The notes beneath the pieces were generated by a model. It did no database searches and was not told the origin of the DNA. It was given only the letters and a program-made list of their open reading frames with translations. A DNA stretch of 64,000 bases from Marthasterias glacialis. Its lineage: Eukaryota > Echinodermata > Asteroidea > Forcipulatida > Asteriidae. Where the stretch lies: the NCBI GenBank assembly GCA_911728455.2, contig OU452228.1:20099689-20163688 (forward strand), in the 5' to 3' direction. A program made the translations under genes and the position numbers. Positions 62,436 to 64,000 of this stretch are shown here, piece after piece; positions within the stretch are counted from its first letter, which is position 1; every line of letters starts with the position of its first letter.

Positions 62436-62702
62436 ATGTTGGCTCAGTGGTTTCTTTCCCTGCCTTTCACCTCTGTGACCCCGGTTCGAATCCCGGACTG
62501 GAGCCTTGCATGTGGATTGGGTTTTCAGTTACCTGATTGCGTGGCTTTCCCTATTTGGGGTTTTCCTCCCACATCTTAAACTGACATTTCTGACATCATC
62601 TTCTCTACACAGGTATCTTCAGGCCTACGGGTCACAGTGCAAGTCACTTTTGAGGGTCCCTTAGTTTCATTACCAGAAAGATATAATAATAATAATAAAA
62701 AT
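62436..62702 (+). mobile_element. tRNA-derived SINE (type A), copy 2
   Basis: Same family as 40480-40747, on the plus strand: ttggctcagtggtttctttc (box A), ggttcgaatcc (box B), gcatgtggattgggttttca, cacaggtatcttcaggccta, cgggtcacagtgcaagtcac, and an (aat)n/aaaataa tail. The first bases (gggcgttcag) are missing, suggesting slight 5' truncation. It lies inside the anoctamin intron in the sense orientation. Confidence 0.9.
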
Positions 62703-63350
62703 AATTTTAAAAAAATCCCATGGTTGTCTCTGCAAATCTTGTTCTTTCTTAACCATGGAAGTTCTACAAGTTCTACTCATTGTTTTCATTTCTAATGAGA
62801 TGTTTTCATGTTATTATTTGAAGCAACTACTTTGTTTATTGAGTTCACTGTTGTTTGTTTTGATAACTTTTTATATGTTAAACCTTTCCCTCAATGAATC
62901 AATATTCAATTTTGAAGCTAATCTAAGCTATCCCATGTTCTTGTACATCTGTTATGTCTCCATTCATGTTCATGAGTAACTTTTATTTTACGGATGCAAT
63001 TATTATGCATACAAATTATTCATATGACAACCCCCTATATGAATCAATATTTCATTGTGCCAGTGCAACAACGTTGTACCTCCTGAAATAACGTTTATGT
63101 TACACGTGACGTTAATAGTGTCAAAATGTCGTATCTCACTTAAAATAACCCGGATGTACACACAAAACACATAGGCGCCAAAATACGACATTTTTGCATG
63201 GAGCGTTTTCGAGCGAGATACATTGTTGTTGCACAATTGAGATACAATGTTGTTGCACAATCGGGATACGACGTTGTTGCACTGATGCGATGATTTGTAG
63301 TGATGCTATTGCTAATCTAAGTTATCCGATCCTCTTGCACATCTTGAGGA

Positions 63351-63692
63351 TGGCATGGGTGGCTAAGTGCGTAAAACGCTCGCCTGTCATTACTGTGTCC
63401 CTGGTTCGATTCCTGGCTAGGGCCATATGTGGGTAGAGTTGTGCGTTGGTTCTCTCCTGTGCCACTAGGGTTTTTCTCCAGGCCCTTCGGTTTTCCTCTC
63501 TCCGGAAAAAAGAGAAACACTTCAGATCTCAGGCTGTGCTCAGTGGTCGTTTATTGATTGAGCTGCCAAAGGTGCCCTTGATTGCCTACAGCTGGAACTT
63601 ATGTAGCCACGTCCTTCGCAATTCAGCTTCTCACCTGCCAGTAAGGATGATTAGCCTCCCAAATTATTATTATCATTATGATTACCATTATT
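63351..63692 (+). mobile_element. tRNA-derived SINE (type B) next to an exon
   Basis: Head with box A tggctaagtgcg and box B ggttcgattcc, with an anticodon-like stem (aacgctcgcctg), followed by a body containing gtgccactagggtttttctc and ggttttcctctctccgg, and a tail of att/atc triplets (63660-63692). Body and tail differ from type A. The tail ends about 10 nt before the acceptor of the anoctamin exon at 63702. Confidence 0.75.
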
Positions 63693-63701
63693 TTCTTGTA
63701 G

Positions 63702-63859
63702 GTCTCCCATTCATGCTGATGAAGAAGGTGTTTACTGATGCCTTTATTATGCATGAAGAATCACTGTATGAACTTGTTGAAGATGATGACACCAGAGAGA
63801 TACAAAGGTCACTGAGCAAAGAGAAAGGAGACTTTGATCCCAAAGCTGACCCCAGAGAG
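63702..63859 (+). CDS. Anoctamin, coding exon 6 (last in window)
   Basis: A 158-nt exon completing a glycine codon, then 52 residues: LPFMLMKKVFTDAFIMHEES, LYELVEDDDTREIQRSLSKE and KGDFDPKADPRE. 'LMKKVFTDAFIMHEE' corresponds to the anoctamin 'LLxxGVYxxAFPLHEG' segment that precedes the first membrane helix. Acceptor ttttcttgtag, donor gtgaga, ending in phase 0. The expected next segment (FGEKIALYFAW, family knowledge) is not within the remaining 140 bp, so the gene continues off the right edge. A long acidic tail after MHEE is atypical. Confidence 0.87.
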
Positions 63860-64000
63860 GTGAGATGCTTTATCACATCAGCCAGAATGTAGAAAACCTT
63901 ACAGGGTTTGAGTCCCATCCGAATAGTATGTCTGTGGAGTTTTTTTTTCTTTCAGGGCTCAGGAAAGCAGCGCTTATCACTTATCGGTGTTGGGTAAAAA

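Larger units (their letters stand above)
57359..64000 (+). other. Anoctamin introns and right edge
   Basis: Intron spans are 57359-58734, 58951-59556, 59630-60316, 60418-61281, 61364-63701 (split by the probable 39-nt exon) and 63860 onward. Apart from the hairpins, G run and SINEs listed separately, they hold no gene that I recognise. A stretch at 60601-60660 is T/A-rich; 61664-62220 is very AT-rich. The last 140 bp contain a possible acceptor (tttctttcag at 63956) but no convincing next exon. Confidence 0.7.

Noticed and set aside
63957..63989. Possible further anoctamin exon after tttctttcag
   Set aside because: The frame-0 translation (GSGKQRLSLIGVG) does not resemble the expected segment, and TAA follows at once unless a weak gtaaaa donor is used.

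Overview
This is a eukaryotic, intron-containing animal genome window. It carries two protein-coding genes that can be read exon by exon, one complete tRNA gene, three kinds of tRNA-derived SINE, and a dense population of short inverted-repeat (foldback/MITE-like) elements and satellite arrays. The bHLH gene is a clear Hand orthologue, so the source is a metazoan. The overall texture (AT-rich, long introns, many small MITEs, 'gctaag'-type dispersed repeats) fits a marine non-vertebrate deuterostome, most likely an echinoderm. That placement is inference; no sequence here proves it. No prokaryotic operon, CRISPR array, phage or viral gene was recognised.

Layout. Bases 1-34 kb are a gene-poor interval downstream of hand2, filled with foldback elements (4561, 5018, 7648, 9482, 22823, 32070), a repeated G/C-ended element family (14943, 17300, 28440, 30040), an inverted 31-bp minisatellite (12770-13040) and an unexplained open frame at 32646-33317. 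hand2 lies on the minus strand in two exons: exon 1 at 44856-45476 (207 residues, with the bHLH) and exon 2 at 34144-34233 (29 residues, with the diagnostic C-terminus). They are separated by a 10.6-kb intron, and both ends are in phase 0. The intron holds a 25-unit, 34-bp minisatellite, a SINE and several MITEs.

The interval between hand2 and the next gene (45.5-57.1 kb) contains more 'gctaag' elements, a (CAA) run of about 49 units, and an intact tRNA-Pro(CGG) on the minus strand at 55781-55852. From 57142 to the right edge, the plus strand carries the 5' part of an anoctamin (TMEM16) gene. Six well-supported exons plus one probable 39-nt exon, all phase-compatible, encode about 279 (292 with the 39-nt exon) residues of the cytosolic N-terminal dimerisation region. 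The membrane domain lies beyond the window. Its introns are rich in hairpins, two of which begin 13-25 nt after a 5' splice site, and a SINE tail abuts the last acceptor.

hand2 and the anoctamin gene are divergent, about 11.7 kb apart, and have no obvious joint function. hand2 encodes a Twist-family developmental regulator; the anoctamin encodes a membrane channel/scramblase family protein. I found no convincing new multi-gene system. The most interesting unexplained material is repeat architecture: elements with TACACTC-like ends built from short palindromic words, near-perfect palindromes, and hairpins placed next to splice sites.
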